A stretch of 64,000 nt of DNA, taken from Mucilaginibacter xinganensis (lineage in GTDB: Bacteria; Bacteroidota; Bacteroidia; Sphingobacteriales; Sphingobacteriaceae). Position numbers and translations under genes: made by a program. The notes below the pieces were generated by a model that had not been told where the DNA came from, made no database searches, and saw only the letters and a list, made by a program, of their open reading frames with translations. The DNA is taken from assembly GCA_026225055.1 (NCBI GenBank), contig JAMFSA010000047.1:1-64000 (forward strand), in the 5' to 3' direction. This document shows, in pieces, positions 19,401 to 28,701 of the stretch (positions are counted from its first letter, which is position 1; every line of letters starts with the position of its first letter).

Positions 19401-19569
19401 CGACTTGAAGATCAGCGCTAACGTACAAAACGTATTTATAATTACTGATTATAAAGGGGTAGATCCTGAAATTACTTACACTGGTACCGGTGGTTTGGCT
19501 GGTGTGGATAACAACTTTTATCCAAGGCCAAGAACTTATGTTTTAGGATTAAATTTAAGCTTACGGTAG
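16495..19569 (+). CDS. susC: SusC/RagA TonB-dependent outer-membrane transporter
   Basis: Outer-membrane oligosaccharide importer of 1024 residues. Signal peptide ends VFAQ (residue 25), followed by a carboxypeptidase-regulatory-like domain (about 30-110) and a TonB-box-like VVVIGYGT at about 111-118. The plug domain contains the family motif ASASAIYGNRASNGVIIITTKKG near 220-243. The 22-strand barrel ends LGLNLSLR. It imports malto-oligosaccharides together with the SusD partner (inference from the GH13 and GH65 neighbours). First gene of the operon after the promoter at 16411-16441. Confidence 0.93.
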   Translation: MKKTYLIKYVFLLFFVLSAATVFAQTSIVTGKVVDETNQPLPGAAVTLKGTQKSTGTDANGNFRLLAVPNGTVTLEVTFIGYQTLEKVVNVSGNVTVDLSLVPSARSLNEVVVIGYGTEKKKDLTGSIATVTAKDFNQGAITTPEQLIQGKVSGVSITSNSGAPGAGSTITIRGGASISGGNDPLIVLDGMPLSPDAINGAANPLDLINPNDIASFTILKDASASAIYGNRASNGVIIITTKKGQSGKPVINFSTQFSVATLPKEAPVLSASQFRNYVKANGDSAQIALMGTANTDWQKEIYQTALGTDNNLSVSGTAGILPYRVSVGYSDQNGILKTTSMQRYSTNVNLSPSFFTNHLKVNFNFIGSQTNNRFANNQNGIISDAATFDPTQPVKSSNALYAPYGGYWQWTDASSQNGIKQNTPGNPVALLEQTNDHSTAYRGIASLNLDYRFHFFPDLHANVNLGYDESKSNGSTTVPADAASNYLTAADASGKLQSGAYTPYNQELQNKLFEGYFSYSKDVKSIKSHFDAVAGYSIQDFKNTASNGLFPFISNGSTLYSTTKFANGEVNPTAINNYNNYEYLINEFIMTSFYGRFNYNYDEKYYLTASIRSDNSTKFAPGTRTGTFPSVALAWKINNEDFLKGSNLFSTLKLRLEYGVTGNQEGIGNYDYLSQYSLSTSTAQYNFGGTNYQLYRPGAYFPGRTWETTDASNIGLDYGFLNDRITGSIDYYSNKTKNLLATIGQPALTNFSNQITGNVGNMENKGLEFSITGDLIDTKTIGWTANFNVSFNSNKITNLTSVADLTGISGGTGNYVNVDQVGYARNSFSVYQQVYGTNGKPLDGVFVDRNGDGTITSADRYNDHSPDPKQIFGFSSDFRYQKWNIGFVTRANLGNYVYNNVASATGTSRNILNPIGNLNNGSNDVLSSGLTGAGANDLLSDYYIQNGSFFRMDNAHIGYNFGKVFKGTGDLKISANVQNVFIITDYKGVDPEITYTGTGGLAGVDNNFYPRPRTYVLGLNLSLR

Positions 19570-19602
19570 TTAGTAGATTGATTAATATAAAAGCATTTAA
19601 TA

Positions 19603-21231
19603 ATGAAAAAAAATTCGATAAAAATGTTATTAGTTACCGGTTTAATACTAACCGGCAGCTTAATATCATGTGATAAGAATAAGATTCTTACACCAAACTA
19701 CGAGGTTACATCGCAGCAGGTGTATAGTACATTTACAGGCTATACACAAGTTATGGCTAAAATTTACGGAGCCTTCGCGCTTACCGGTAATCAGGGGCCA
19801 TCAGGCTCGCCAGATATACAGGGTATTGATGAAGGTACATCTGATTTCTTCCGCTTAAACTTTTACGCGCAGGAATTACCTACAGATGAGGCCGTACTAG
19901 CATGGGGTGACCCGGGCGTGCCTGATTTTCATAACATGAACTGGTCATCTTCAAACCTTATTCTGTTAGGTTTGTATGATCGTTGCTTATACCAAATCAC
20001 GTTATGTAATGATTTTATCCGTAACGCTACTCCGGCCATGGTGGCAAGCCACGGTATTACAGGTACCAACGCAACAACCGTTGCCGAATATGTTTCCGAA
20101 GCTCGTTTTTTAAGGGCTTACCAATATGCAAACTTAATGGACCTTTTTGCAAGGCCACCGTTTGCAACTGAAGCTGATGCGGTAGGTTCAATAATCCCAA
20201 CCCAAACTACCCGTGCCGCGCTTTTTACTTATGTTGAAAGTGAACTGAAAGCAATTGACCCATTAATGGCAGCGCCAATGAAAAACCAGTATGGCCGCGC
20301 TGACCAGGGAGCTGTTTGGTCATTATTAGCACGTATATATTTAAATGCAGGTGTTTACACCGGTACAACAAGATATGCTGACGCGATCACCTATTCATCA
20401 AAAGTTATTGCTGCAGGTTATTCATTGATCGGTAATTACGATAATCTTTTCCTTGCTGATAATAACAATAATACCACTGAGAACATTTTCTCAATTGAGT
20501 ATGATGGTAACACCATACAAGGTTACGGTGGTACAACATTTATGACACACGCGCCTGTTGGTGGCTCAATGCCAGCATCATTATATGGTGTTACCGGTGG
20601 CTGGGATGGTTTACGTGTAACCAGTGCCCTGGTTAACCTATTCCCTGCGGATACGGTAGCATCAGTATCAGGAAATATAAAACACTTCCCTAATAGAGGC
20701 AATGCCGATACACGTGCAGAATTTTGGAATGCAGGTCAAACATTAGCTATAACTGATGTCACCAACTTTAACCAGGGCTACGCGGTAAACAAATGGAGAA
20801 ACGTAACCAGCGCCGGGGTTCAGGGTACAAATGTTAATTATTCTGACGTTGATGAACCTATCTTCCGCTTGTCTGAGCAATACCTGATCTACGCTGAAGC
20901 GAAATTACGCAGTGGTGGCGATGATGGTACCGGATTAGGTTATATCAATAAAATACGCGAGCGTGCTTACGGTCCGGGTAAAGGTGATATTGCTCCAGGC
21001 GATTTAACTCTTCAATTTATATTGGATGAAAGAGCACGTGAATTATATTGGGAAGGTTTACGCCGTACAGATTTGATCCGTTACGGATTATTTACTACAG
21101 GTACTTACTTGTGGCCGCTTAAAGGTGGTGTAGCAGGTGGTACAAGTGTAGAGGATTTCCGTAATATTTACCCTATCCCTGATCAGGACAGAGCGGTTAA
21201 TAAAAACCTGACACAAAACCCGGGCTATTAA
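19603..21231 (+). CDS. susD: SusD/RagB glycan-binding lipoprotein
   Basis: Surface lipoprotein of 542 residues that caps the SusC barrel and binds glycan. The lipobox ends LISC (Cys23). The SusD N-terminal domain and RagB/SusD C-terminal block are visible, including FRLSEQYLIYAEAKLR and LDERARELYWEGLRRTDLIR. The C-terminus NLTQNPGY is typical of the family. It lies 33 bp downstream of the SusC gene in the same operon. Confidence 0.93.
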   Translation: MKKNSIKMLLVTGLILTGSLISCDKNKILTPNYEVTSQQVYSTFTGYTQVMAKIYGAFALTGNQGPSGSPDIQGIDEGTSDFFRLNFYAQELPTDEAVLAWGDPGVPDFHNMNWSSSNLILLGLYDRCLYQITLCNDFIRNATPAMVASHGITGTNATTVAEYVSEARFLRAYQYANLMDLFARPPFATEADAVGSIIPTQTTRAALFTYVESELKAIDPLMAAPMKNQYGRADQGAVWSLLARIYLNAGVYTGTTRYADAITYSSKVIAAGYSLIGNYDNLFLADNNNNTTENIFSIEYDGNTIQGYGGTTFMTHAPVGGSMPASLYGVTGGWDGLRVTSALVNLFPADTVASVSGNIKHFPNRGNADTRAEFWNAGQTLAITDVTNFNQGYAVNKWRNVTSAGVQGTNVNYSDVDEPIFRLSEQYLIYAEAKLRSGGDDGTGLGYINKIRERAYGPGKGDIAPGDLTLQFILDERARELYWEGLRRTDLIRYGLFTTGTYLWPLKGGVAGGTSVEDFRNIYPIPDQDRAVNKNLTQNPGY

Positions 21232-21295
21232 TAGCCGGAATAAGATATAAATATGACTCCTTGTATATAAGTGTGTTAATTTAAAAAGACAAAAA

Positions 21296-22366
21296 ATGAA
21301 AAGATTTTTAGCAAATATTTTAGCCATAAGCAGTGTTGCACTGCTTATGCTAACATCGTGCAAAAAGAACGATACCCTGGTTGTAAACAGCGGAGGAAAG
21401 GCTGGTGCGTTCTCAGCGAGCAGTACAAATATTGTATTGGAAAAAAGTATGTTCGCAGATACAAGCACTGTGGTTACTTTTAATTTTACTACTCCAAAAT
21501 ATGGTTACCAGGCTGCGGTAACCAATACTATGCAGTTTGACTCGGTTGGTGATAACTGGAAAAAACCAACTTCAGTTGCGCTAACTGTAAAATCAACATC
21601 GCTAAGCTACAACACAGCTGATTTTAATGCTATGATGTTGAAACTGAATTTTAAAGCAGGTGTGGTATCGCAGGTAAATGTTAGGGTTGTTAGTACTATC
21701 TCAAGTAGTGTAACACCAACATATTCAAGTGTGTTAACGCTAAATGTTACTCCATTCAGCCTGGTATCATACATTTATGTTCCGGGTTCATACCAGAGTA
21801 CAATCACTACAGCACAATGGACACCAGCTACAGCTGATAGTTTGGTTTCGCCAACGGCAAATGGTGTTTATACAGGTTATGTATATTTCCAGGCAGGAAG
21901 CCAGTTTAAAATTACACCACAAAAAAATTGGAACGCTTCATACGGTGATGCCGGGGGAGGGGCGATCAGCCTTACTGCCAGTGGTAACCTTACTGCTCCT
22001 GCTGCTGGATTATATTTGGTAACGGTAGATCTGAACCAAAATAAGATCAGCTATACCGCTTACAACCATACATGGAGTTTAATAGGTGATGCAGCAATAG
22101 ATTGGAATACTGATATACAAATGCCATTTGTTCAAAACTCAAATGTTTACCAGGTAGCTACTGCATTGAAAAACTCAGGCGGCTATAAATTCCGCGCTGA
22201 TGATGCCTGGACAATCAGTTATGGTGATGTTACCCCGGTTACCGGCCAGTTAACATCAAACAATGGTGCAAATTTAGCTCCGCCGGCAGTGGCAGGTACA
22301 TATACTGTATCATTAAGCTTTGGAAATCCATTGCTTGGCCCAACCTATACGGTGGTGAAGAATTAA
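21296..22366 (+). CDS. SusE/SusF-like outer-membrane starch-binding lipoprotein
   Basis: Lipoprotein of 356 residues with lipobox LTSC (Cys22). A SusE-type N-terminal domain (about 25-160) is followed by two similar beta-sandwich units. Each contains the W...GD..W pattern of SusE/SusF carbohydrate-binding modules (about 165-260 and 265-356; for example WNASYGDAGG and WTISYGDVTP). It is expected to bind malto-oligosaccharides at the cell surface. It lies 64 bp after the SusD gene. Confidence 0.83.
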   Translation: MKRFLANILAISSVALLMLTSCKKNDTLVVNSGGKAGAFSASSTNIVLEKSMFADTSTVVTFNFTTPKYGYQAAVTNTMQFDSVGDNWKKPTSVALTVKSTSLSYNTADFNAMMLKLNFKAGVVSQVNVRVVSTISSSVTPTYSSVLTLNVTPFSLVSYIYVPGSYQSTITTAQWTPATADSLVSPTANGVYTGYVYFQAGSQFKITPQKNWNASYGDAGGGAISLTASGNLTAPAAGLYLVTVDLNQNKISYTAYNHTWSLIGDAAIDWNTDIQMPFVQNSNVYQVATALKNSGGYKFRADDAWTISYGDVTPVTGQLTSNNGANLAPPAVAGTYTVSLSFGNPLLGPTYTVVKN

Positions 22367-22398
22367 TAATAAACTATTTTATACTGATCTTATACTAC

Positions 22399-22421
22399 AA
22401 ACCCGCCCTAGCGGCGGGTTT
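22399..22421 (+). terminator. GC-rich hairpin between susE-like and GH13 genes
   Basis: A 9-bp perfect stem (22399-22407 / 22413-22421) with loop CTAGC. The run after it is only weakly T-rich, so it may reduce rather than stop transcription into the hydrolase genes, separating binding-protein and enzyme levels. Confidence 0.55.
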
Positions 22422-22462
22422 GTTATGAAAAATAAGTTTACAAAATCTAACATCTACATAAA

Positions 22463-24373
22463 ATGAAAACAGGGTTGCGTTGCGGATATATTTTATTGCT
22501 ATTGTTAATAGGCTACACAGCTTCATTCGCGCAAACGGGTGCTGATAAAAATGCGGGTAACACTACAGTTATCGCGCAGCAAATACCCCCGCTTGAGCGA
22601 GTGGAACCTATGTTTTGGTGGGTTGGGATGCAAAACCCCAAACTGCAGCTGATAGTACATGGCTATAAAATTGCAGAGCGCACGGTGAAAATCAGCTATC
22701 CCGGTGTTACGCTGGCGCAGGTGCACAAGGTAGAGAACCCTAATTATTTATTTTTAGATCTGGTTATCAACTCATCCGCAAAACCCGGATCATTTACGAT
22801 AGATTTTACTAAGGCAGGCGCTGTAAACCTCACCTACAAATATGAGCTTAAACAGCGCGATCATTCGGCAAACCGTGCGCAGGGTGTAACCAATAAAGAT
22901 TTGGTGTACCTCATCATGCCTGATCGTTTTTCAAACGGCGACCCAACAAATGATTCCGTACCCGGTATGGAAGAAATGAAAGTTGACCGCAGCCAGATGT
23001 ATGCCCGCCATGGCGGTGATATACAGGGTGTGATGAACCATCTGGATTATCTGAAAGATCTGGGTGTAACCACCATTTGGCTGACTCCCGAAATAACAAA
23101 CGACGAGCCGCATGCGTCCTATCACGGTTATGCCGTAACAGACCATTACCATGTTGACCCACGCTTCGGCAGCAATGAATTATACAAGGCTTTTGTTGAT
23201 AAATGCCATGCCATGGGCCTGAAAGTAATTAAGGATTTGGTTCACAACCACTCAGGCACCGAACATTATTTTATTAAGGATATGCCGATGAAAAGCTGGG
23301 TACACCAATGGCCGGAATTCACCAAATCAAATTTCAGAGATGCTGCGGTTATGGACCCGCATGCTTCAGCCATCGACCGCAAAATAATGCTTGATGGCTG
23401 GTTTGACCACAGCATGGCCGATATGAACGAGAATAACCCTTATGTGCAGAATTATCTCACCCAAAACCACATCTGGTGGGTGGAGTATGCCGGTGTTGAT
23501 GGTTTTCGTTTGGATACTTATCCTTATAATGATGCTGTGTACATGGCCGATTGGGCACGTAAAGTAAAGGCGGAGTTCCCGCACCTCTCGATTTATGGTG
23601 AAACGCTGGTATGGTCGGTAGCTAATCAGGCATTTTTTACGCAGGGGAATACCGTTAACCGTGGGTTTGATACCCAGTTGCCGGGCGTTGTTGATTCGCA
23701 AATGAAGGACGCCTTAAACGAGGCGCTTAATGGTCCGAATGGATGGGCGTCGGGTGTAAATAAATTATACCTGGTACTATCGCAGGACTTTTTATACCAG
23801 GACCCTACCCGCAACGTAGTGTTTTTGGATAACCACGATATGAGTCGTTTTTATTCGGTAGTGAACGAGAAATTTGATAAATATAAAGCCGGTATGGCAT
23901 TATTGCTAACCACACGCGGGATCCCGCAAATGTATTATGGTGATGAGATATTGATGAAAGGTGAAGACAATCCTGACGGCTTGGTCCGCAGTGATTTCCC
24001 CGGGGGATGGGCAGGTGATAAGGAAAATAAATTTACCGAAAACGGCCGTACCGATAGCGAGAAGATGGCATTTAACTATGTACGCACGCTGGCTAACTAC
24101 CGTAAAAACACCACTGCCCTGCAAACGGGTAAGCTGATGCAGTACATCCCTGAAAATGATATTTACGTCTATTTCAGGTATGACGCCGCTAAAACAGTAA
24201 TGGTCATTTACAACAGTGGCGATAAGGCAGGTACGCTTGCTACCGACCGCTTTAATGAGCGCACAGCAGGTTTTACAAGTGCAGTAAACGTTGCGGATAA
24301 TACAAGTTTGGGATCGATAAAAAGTATCGATGTGCCAGCTAAAACAACGCTGGTGCTCGAGCTAAAGAAATAA
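22463..24373 (+). CDS. susA: GH13 alpha-amylase family enzyme (neopullulanase/cyclomaltodextrinase type)
   Basis: Exported alpha-glucan hydrolase of 636 residues. Signal peptide ends SFAQ (residue 24), followed by an N-terminal cyclomaltodextrinase-type beta domain (about 45-130). The GH13 barrel carries nucleophile Asp351 (DGFRLDTYP), acid/base Glu380 (IYGETLVW) and transition-state Asp459 (FLDNHDMSRF). A C-terminal beta domain ends LVLELKK. It probably cuts imported malto-oligosaccharides or cyclodextrins in the periplasm, as SusA does. Substrate preference among pullulan, cyclodextrin and starch is not resolved. Confidence 0.9.
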   Translation: MKTGLRCGYILLLLLIGYTASFAQTGADKNAGNTTVIAQQIPPLERVEPMFWWVGMQNPKLQLIVHGYKIAERTVKISYPGVTLAQVHKVENPNYLFLDLVINSSAKPGSFTIDFTKAGAVNLTYKYELKQRDHSANRAQGVTNKDLVYLIMPDRFSNGDPTNDSVPGMEEMKVDRSQMYARHGGDIQGVMNHLDYLKDLGVTTIWLTPEITNDEPHASYHGYAVTDHYHVDPRFGSNELYKAFVDKCHAMGLKVIKDLVHNHSGTEHYFIKDMPMKSWVHQWPEFTKSNFRDAAVMDPHASAIDRKIMLDGWFDHSMADMNENNPYVQNYLTQNHIWWVEYAGVDGFRLDTYPYNDAVYMADWARKVKAEFPHLSIYGETLVWSVANQAFFTQGNTVNRGFDTQLPGVVDSQMKDALNEALNGPNGWASGVNKLYLVLSQDFLYQDPTRNVVFLDNHDMSRFYSVVNEKFDKYKAGMALLLTTRGIPQMYYGDEILMKGEDNPDGLVRSDFPGGWAGDKENKFTENGRTDSEKMAFNYVRTLANYRKNTTALQTGKLMQYIPENDIYVYFRYDAAKTVMVIYNSGDKAGTLATDRFNERTAGFTSAVNVADNTSLGSIKSIDVPAKTTLVLELKK

Positions 24374-24443
24374 TAACAGTGGGACCTAAACCACATATAT
24401 CATAACAACCACTTCAACAGAGGAGGGAGGCAATATATTGACT

Positions 24444-26765
24444 ATGAAAAATTACATTAAGGCAGACGAATGGAATATTATAGAGGAAGGATTTGACCCC
24501 AACCTTAATAAAATATCAGAGAGTATATTCAGCATTGGCAATGGGCATATGGGCCAGCGGGCTAATTTTGAGGAGGCTTACAGTGGCGAAACATTGCAGG
24601 GAAATTATGTGGCAGGTGTTTATTATCCTGATAAAACCCGCGTAGGCTGGTGGAAAAATGGTTATCCCGAATATTTTGCCAAAGTATTAAATGCCGCCAA
24701 CTGGATAGGCATTGATATTGCCATCGGCGATGAAAAATTGGACCTGCATACCAGTAAAGTAACCGGGTTTAAACGTGTGCTCAACATGCGCGAAGGTTAC
24801 CTGGAGCGTTCGTTTACGGCAGAACTCGCCAGCGGCAAAAAAGTAGCGGTTAAAGCTAAACGTTTTTGCAGTATTGTTGATGAAGAAGCAGGTGCCATAC
24901 AATATGTTATCACCCCGCTTAATTTTGATGGGGAGCTATCTATCACCGCCTATATTGATGGTGATGTGGCTAACCAGGATTCCAACTATGATGAAAAATT
25001 TTGGGAGCAGGTTAATAATGAGGGGCATGGGACGGATGCTTATTTAACACTGATCACCAAAAAAACTGCTTTTGTAGTTTGTACAGGCAGCAGAGTAGCG
25101 GTTTTTCAGGATGGGAAGGCTATTGATACAGGCTACAATCCGGTTTTTAAAACCAAATATGTTGCCACGGCATTTACAGTAAATGCAAAGCAGGGCCAGG
25201 AAACGGTAATTTATAAATATGCGGCTAATGTTACCTCGCAAAACTATAATGCTGATGAACTTACGGCGGTTTGTAAAAGAGTAATTAACCATGTTGCAGG
25301 CAAAGGATTTGCGCAATTGCTTACCGAACAGGCCGAGGCCTGGAAAATAAAATGGGATGAGAGCGATATTTTAATTGAGGGTGATGTTGCCGCGCAACAA
25401 GGGATCCGCTTTAATATTTTCCAGCTTTGTCAAACCTATTCAGGTAAGGACGACAGGCTGAACATTGGCCCGAAAGGCTTTACCGGCGAAAAATACGGCG
25501 GTTCAACCTATTGGGACACCGAGGCCTATTGTGTGCCTTTTTACCTGGCTACCGCACCGCAGGAAGTCGCTAAAAATCTGCTTATTTATCGTTACCGCCA
25601 ACTGGATAAAGCCATTGAAAATGCTGCCAAACTGGGCTTTACCAATGGCGCCGCCCTGTACCCAATGGTTACCATGAACGGGGAGGAATGCCATAACGAA
25701 TGGGAAATAACCTTCGAGGAAATCCATCGTAACGGTGCTATTGCCTATGCTATATTTAACTATGTACGCTACACCGGCGATAAAGATTACCTGGCTGAAT
25801 ATGGCCTGGAAGTATTGGTGGGTATTGCCCGTTTCTGGAGCCAGCGTGTTAACTGGAGCGGAGCAAGGAATAAATTTGTGATGCTGGGGATAACCGGTCC
25901 GAATGAGTATGAGAACAACATTAACAACAACTGGTATACCAATACCCTTGCCTGCTGGTGTATGGATTATGCTGCAGAAGTGGTTAAACAGGTAAAAAGC
26001 AGCGATCCTGAAAAGTATCATGAATTGGTTGAAAAACTGGATTTTAACGAGATAGAGGAAACATCATTCTGGAACCACGTCAGCGAAAATATGTATTTCC
26101 CGAAGGATGAAAAGCTGGATATATTTTTGCAACAGGATGGCTTTTTGGATAAGGAGATTATCCCTGTAAAAGATTTGAATCCTGCCGATCGCCCGTTGAA
26201 CCAAAAATGGAGCTGGGACAGGATCCTGCGTTCATGCTATATAAAACAGGCCGATGTATTGCAGGGCATCTATTTCTTTATTGACAAGTATGATACCGTA
26301 ACGATTAAGCGTAACTATGATTTTTATGAGCCGATAACAGTTCATGAAAGTTCGTTGTCGCCATGTGTACACGCTATTATAGCCGCTAAGATCGGCTTGG
26401 AAGAAGATGCTTATAAATTCTATCTCCGCACCTCAAGACTCGATCTGGATGATTATAATAACGATACCGAGGATGGCCTGCACATCACATCAATGGCCGG
26501 TACCTGGATGAGTGTGGTTGAAGGCTTTGCTGGAATGCATGTAATGGATGATCGTGTAAAATTCAGTCCGTTTTTACCTGCACAGTGGAAAGGGTATTCG
26601 TTTAATATTACTTTCCGGGGTATACTTATTAATATTAAGGTTGATGTAGAGGGTATCCATTTAAGCAATAACTCCACAAGCGACATCACTATTGATGTAT
26701 TTGACGAACCGCATATCATAAAAACAGGCGCGAATGTTTTTGTGGCGCATAGGGTTAGAGTGTAA
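24444..26765 (+). CDS. GH65 glycoside phosphorylase (maltose/kojibiose/trehalose phosphorylase family)
   Basis: Cytoplasmic inverting phosphorylase of about 773 residues that splits an alpha-linked disaccharide with phosphate to beta-glucose 1-phosphate. The N-terminal beta-sandwich, the (alpha/alpha)6 barrel with the catalytic block NGEECHNEWEITFEEIHRN (about 411-429), and the late WSWDRILRSCYIKQADVLQG phosphate/sugar-site block are all present. An ATG at 24444 is chosen; a TTG at 24438 is in frame and better spaced from AGGAGGGAGG at 24421-24430, an unusually strong Shine-Dalgarno for this phylum. No signal peptide. Maltose phosphorylase is the most likely activity by context. The usual beta-phosphoglucomutase partner gene is absent nearby. 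Confidence 0.88.
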   Translation: MKNYIKADEWNIIEEGFDPNLNKISESIFSIGNGHMGQRANFEEAYSGETLQGNYVAGVYYPDKTRVGWWKNGYPEYFAKVLNAANWIGIDIAIGDEKLDLHTSKVTGFKRVLNMREGYLERSFTAELASGKKVAVKAKRFCSIVDEEAGAIQYVITPLNFDGELSITAYIDGDVANQDSNYDEKFWEQVNNEGHGTDAYLTLITKKTAFVVCTGSRVAVFQDGKAIDTGYNPVFKTKYVATAFTVNAKQGQETVIYKYAANVTSQNYNADELTAVCKRVINHVAGKGFAQLLTEQAEAWKIKWDESDILIEGDVAAQQGIRFNIFQLCQTYSGKDDRLNIGPKGFTGEKYGGSTYWDTEAYCVPFYLATAPQEVAKNLLIYRYRQLDKAIENAAKLGFTNGAALYPMVTMNGEECHNEWEITFEEIHRNGAIAYAIFNYVRYTGDKDYLAEYGLEVLVGIARFWSQRVNWSGARNKFVMLGITGPNEYENNINNNWYTNTLACWCMDYAAEVVKQVKSSDPEKYHELVEKLDFNEIEETSFWNHVSENMYFPKDEKLDIFLQQDGFLDKEIIPVKDLNPADRPLNQKWSWDRILRSCYIKQADVLQGIYFFIDKYDTVTIKRNYDFYEPITVHESSLSPCVHAIIAAKIGLEEDAYKFYLRTSRLDLDDYNNDTEDGLHITSMAGTWMSVVEGFAGMHVMDDRVKFSPFLPAQWKGYSFNITFRGILINIKVDVEGIHLSNNSTSDITIDVFDEPHIIKTGANVFVAHRVRV

Positions 26766-26810
26766 TTGGTTTTTGTGGTTTTTTTATCACAAAGATCACA
26801 AAGGAAAAAA

Positions 26811-26881
26811 GCACAGAGTTCACAAAGAGGAAATATATAAAACAACACTTATTGCTTGTTTTCTCTTTGTGAACTCTGTGC
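26811..26881. repeat. 19-bp perfect inverted repeat (CACAGAG-type intergenic element)
   Basis: Arms 26811-26829 and 26863-26881 are exact reverse complements, flanked by weaker paired repeats (CACAAAG and TCTGTGG motifs). It lies between the convergent GH65 and barrel genes. It resembles a dispersed Bacteroidota intergenic repeat and may double as a terminator for both genes. Confidence 0.65.
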
Positions 26882-26928
26882 AAATCTTAGTGTCCTCTGT
26901 GGTTAATTTTATCACGGGGGATGTTTCT

Positions 26929-28701
26929 TTATTTGCTTTTTGATTTAAACAATTGATAGCCAATCCCAATTTGCACGGTATGATAATATATCTTGCCTGA
27001 ACCCAGGCTTGAACTTACAGTATACGGACTTATCCCTTGCAAATAACCGGCATCAAAATAAAATCTTTTCATTGTATACCTCGCACCGGCTGAAATACTG
27101 AAGTTAACCTTGCTGTTTATGCTGGTGCCGGTTACATAAGATGTAACCTCTTTTAGCGTAGTAGTATCGGCCGAACTGCTTAACGCTCCCAGTGTGTTTT
27201 TGCTGGCATTGGCTTTTATCGGGATGCTGATAACCGGGCCTGCCGTAACAGTAAATCTATCTGAAACCTTATAAGTAGCCAGCACGGGGATATCAACATA
27301 TTTTATTTTCCTGGAACTGCTGATCATCAGCTTGCCGCTGTTATGGGTGATTTGCTTGTTGCTGTCGCCAACGGTAACATAAGTCAGATTAGTCTTACTA
27401 TAACTGCCTGCTATGATCCTGGTATATGGCGCGTTTACGCCAACTGCAACGCCCCATTTTTTGTTGAAATTATAATTAGCCGAAATGCCTAAAAATGGAT
27501 TAATTGTTGACCCTGTATTCGTGTTTGCACCAAGTTTCACATCCAGCACAAACTTTGAATTGCCGAATTTTTTAGAGGCTGTTGATTTGCTTTTTGCAGC
27601 TGATTTATCGGTTTGGTTTTTATTTTTAGTATCCGAAGTTTGCTTAGCATCTGTATTTTTTGCAGTTGTAGTGCTATCAGTTTTACTGGCCGTTAGCTTG
27701 ATGCTTTGTGGTGCATCTTTTATGGCAGTATCATTAGTAGTGCCGCCATTGTCGACAGGGTTCAGATTAGTTTGTTCCGATGTGGTTTGCCCTGCTAAAG
27801 GGTGTTGATCAGTTTTGGATAGATGACGGTTTTTACCCGTTGAGTTTAAATAAGAAGAATGGTTGGTTCGATTTCCCGTCCGCTGGTTTTGCGAATTATA
27901 AGCATAAAAACCCGGATGCGGGTTAGTCAGCACGCTGTGCCTGTCTCCTGAGGTTGAATGACCGGATAGTTTGTTATGATGTGCATTAGTGCCATTAACC
28001 GCCGTATATCCCGTTCCTGAAAGGTGATTATTAGCTGATGTTGTTTTGCTTATCGAAGAAGGTGCATTGTTGTTATGTTTAGTATCGTGGCTTGTATATC
28101 GATGATTACCAGTCATTGCCGAATGAGGCGCAACAGGGGCGTTATTGTTATTTGCTGGCAGCGTAATTTTAGTGCCTGAAGGATTATTACCGGCGTGTTT
28201 AATATCACCTTTATTAACAGCTCCTGCGGTTAACTTGCTATTAAGCATAGCAGAAGATGCACCCGTTATTCCGGATGAAGCCGTCGCGGTTTTTTTGTCA
28301 TTGTTTTTGTCAGCAGCTTCATTATTGCCGGCGTTATTATCTGCGTCTGCTTTTAATTTATCATCATTTGAACGAACTTTTGCTGAGTATTTGCTATTTG
28401 TGCTATCGCTGTTCATTAATGCATGTTTACCAGCTGGCCTGTTTGTTTTTTCGTGATGACTGGCAAGCAAATGGCTGGCGGCATAATAGACCACGGCAGC
28501 AGTAATGATAACCGCCATGATATATATCAATTTTACCCATAATGATGTTGCCGGTTTTGGTGTAACAACCGGGTTGCTGACAGGCATGTTTTCGTCCAAC
28601 AAACTCTGCATATTTTGCCACATAGTATGCTCATCCCCCTCTAAAGGAAGCTCCTGCATTTTGGTTTGCCAGAGTTTATTATACCACGCTGAATCTTTCA
28701 T
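26929..28701 (-). CDS. Inner-membrane-anchored protein with predicted C-terminal outer-membrane beta-barrel
   Basis: A 590-residue protein with an unusual layout. A polar N-terminus (about 1-52) precedes one strong membrane helix (LWVKLIYIMAVIITAAVVYYAA, about 53-75). A roughly 300-residue low-complexity linker rich in Asn, Ser, Thr, Lys and His follows. The C-terminal domain (about 385-590) has the alternating pattern and glycine/aromatic strands of an outer-membrane beta-barrel (OMP_b-brl/PorT-like). Its start overlaps the sigma factor stop by 4 bases (ATGA), so the two are coupled. The N-terminal part occupies the position of an anti-sigma factor, but I see no recognised anti-sigma domain. 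It could connect outer-membrane state to the sigma factor (inference). Confidence 0.75.
   Translation of the reverse strand: MKDSAWYNKLWQTKMQELPLEGDEHTMWQNMQSLLDENMPVSNPVVTPKPATSLWVKLIYIMAVIITAAVVYYAASHLLASHHEKTNRPAGKHALMNSDSTNSKYSAKVRSNDDKLKADADNNAGNNEAADKNNDKKTATASSGITGASSAMLNSKLTAGAVNKGDIKHAGNNPSGTKITLPANNNNAPVAPHSAMTGNHRYTSHDTKHNNNAPSSISKTTSANNHLSGTGYTAVNGTNAHHNKLSGHSTSGDRHSVLTNPHPGFYAYNSQNQRTGNRTNHSSYLNSTGKNRHLSKTDQHPLAGQTTSEQTNLNPVDNGGTTNDTAIKDAPQSIKLTASKTDSTTTAKNTDAKQTSDTKNKNQTDKSAAKSKSTASKKFGNSKFVLDVKLGANTNTGSTINPFLGISANYNFNKKWGVAVGVNAPYTRIIAGSYSKTNLTYVTVGDSNKQITHNSGKLMISSSRKIKYVDIPVLATYKVSDRFTVTAGPVISIPIKANASKNTLGALSSSADTTTLKEVTSYVTGTSINSKVNFSISAGARYTMKRFYFDAGYLQGISPYTVSSSLGSGKIYYHTVQIGIGYQLFKSKSK

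Noticed and set aside
26929..28701. Partner of the sigma factor as a classical FecR-type or zinc anti-sigma factor
   Set aside because: No FecR domain and no zinc-anti-sigma HxxxCxxC motif in the N-terminus.
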